A stretch of 30,358 nt of DNA from CAIOSQ01 sp041178225 (lineage in GTDB: Bacteria > Pseudomonadota > Alphaproteobacteria > CACIAM-22H2), in NCBI GenBank assembly GCA_041178225.1, contig JBEGVV010000176.1, forward strand, positions 1 to 30,358, given 5' to 3'. Shown here one piece after another: positions 30,236 to 30,358 of the stretch (its first letter is position 1; each line of letters opens with the position of its first letter). The notes beneath the pieces are model-generated. The model saw nothing but the letters and a program-made list of their open reading frames with translations. It made no database searches and was not told where the DNA came from. A program made the position numbers and the translations under genes.

Positions 30236-30358
30236 CTACTGGCAGCTCAGCTCGCGCCAGCGCTCGTGGTAGTCGGGGTACCAGGTGTAGCCGCGCATGC
30301 AGGGCGGCATCGCCTCGAAATGCCCGGGATAGCCGATATAGACCCAGGTCGCGTCCTC
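30236..30358 (-). CDS. 3' end of an unrecognised gene (partial)
   Basis: On the minus strand the last 40 codons of an open frame enter from the window edge and end at a TAG (30236-30238). The visible part is rich in aromatic residues, Tyr and Trp (WVYIGYPGHFEAMPPCMRGY, then WYPDYHERW), and has two cysteines, one just before the end (ELSCQ), which suits a small exported, disulfide-bonded domain. It converges with the plus-strand gene ending at 30206. The start and function are outside the window. Confidence 0.55.
   Translation of the reverse strand, partial: EDATWVYIGYPGHFEAMPPCMRGYTWYPDYHERWRELSCQ

Overview
The window is very GC-rich DNA, densely packed with genes. Many genes share 4-base ATGA or GTGA stop/start overlaps, and there are no rRNA, tRNA, CRISPR or transposase genes. 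Gene content (tandem Dpp/Opp-type ABC importers, a TauD-family oxygenase, Tat-exported molybdenum hydroxylase, Sox thiosulfate-oxidation proteins) and codon bias fit a free-living alphaproteobacterium, possibly Rhodospirillales/Acetobacterales or Hyphomicrobiales. That placement is an inference from content, not a phylogenetic result.

Layout. (1) 216-7510: a DUF4862 protein followed by a complete Dpp/Opp-type importer (648-residue binding protein, two permeases, two ATPases). (2) 7568-14035: a second importer of the same class. Its binding protein, a TauD/TfdA-type dioxygenase and two ATPases are on the plus strand, but its two permease genes lie on the minus strand, convergent, 7 bp away. 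(3) 14143-15462: an exported WD40-repeat protein fused to a C-terminal cytochrome c domain. (4) 15558-17072: a SelA-like PLP enzyme with an extra C-terminal beta-rich domain. (5) 17073-17532: a 460-bp gap holding two inverted copies of an intergenic repeat. (6) 17533-23805: a tight eight-gene run: a two-subunit xanthine-oxidase-family molybdenum hydroxylase (2Fe-2S small subunit and Tat-signal large subunit), a mono-haem cytochrome c (SoxE/FccA-like), SoxF (FccB), SoxX, SoxY, SoxZ and SoxA. No soxB or soxCD is present. (7) 23908-25668, minus: a DUF4153 membrane protein bounded by two different repeat types. (8) 25782-28750, minus: an SDR epimerase and an old-yellow-enzyme/4Fe-4S flavin oxidoreductase, translationally coupled. 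(9) 28837-30206, plus: a SAM methyltransferase and a small unknown helical protein, then the 3' end of an unrecognised minus-strand gene.

How it may work together. Regions 1-4 look like uptake and catabolism of a small amine, peptide or sulfonate-like organic substrate; the actual substrate cannot be read from sequence. Region 6 is a periplasmic redox module. SoxXA would load reduced sulfur onto the SoxYZ carrier and SoxF/SoxE would accept electrons, while the hydroxylase, which lacks a FAD subunit, would need a cytochrome acceptor such as the one encoded 2 bp downstream. The joining of this hydroxylase to a Sox set that lacks SoxB and SoxCD, with an unusual SoxY C-terminus, is the most interesting feature of the window.

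A family of about 60-76 bp double-hairpin intergenic repeats has four copies (68-143, 17155-17230, 17273-17348 inverted, 23835-23896). A separate perfect 23-bp inverted repeat lies at 25685-25752. No transcriptional regulator gene is visible.
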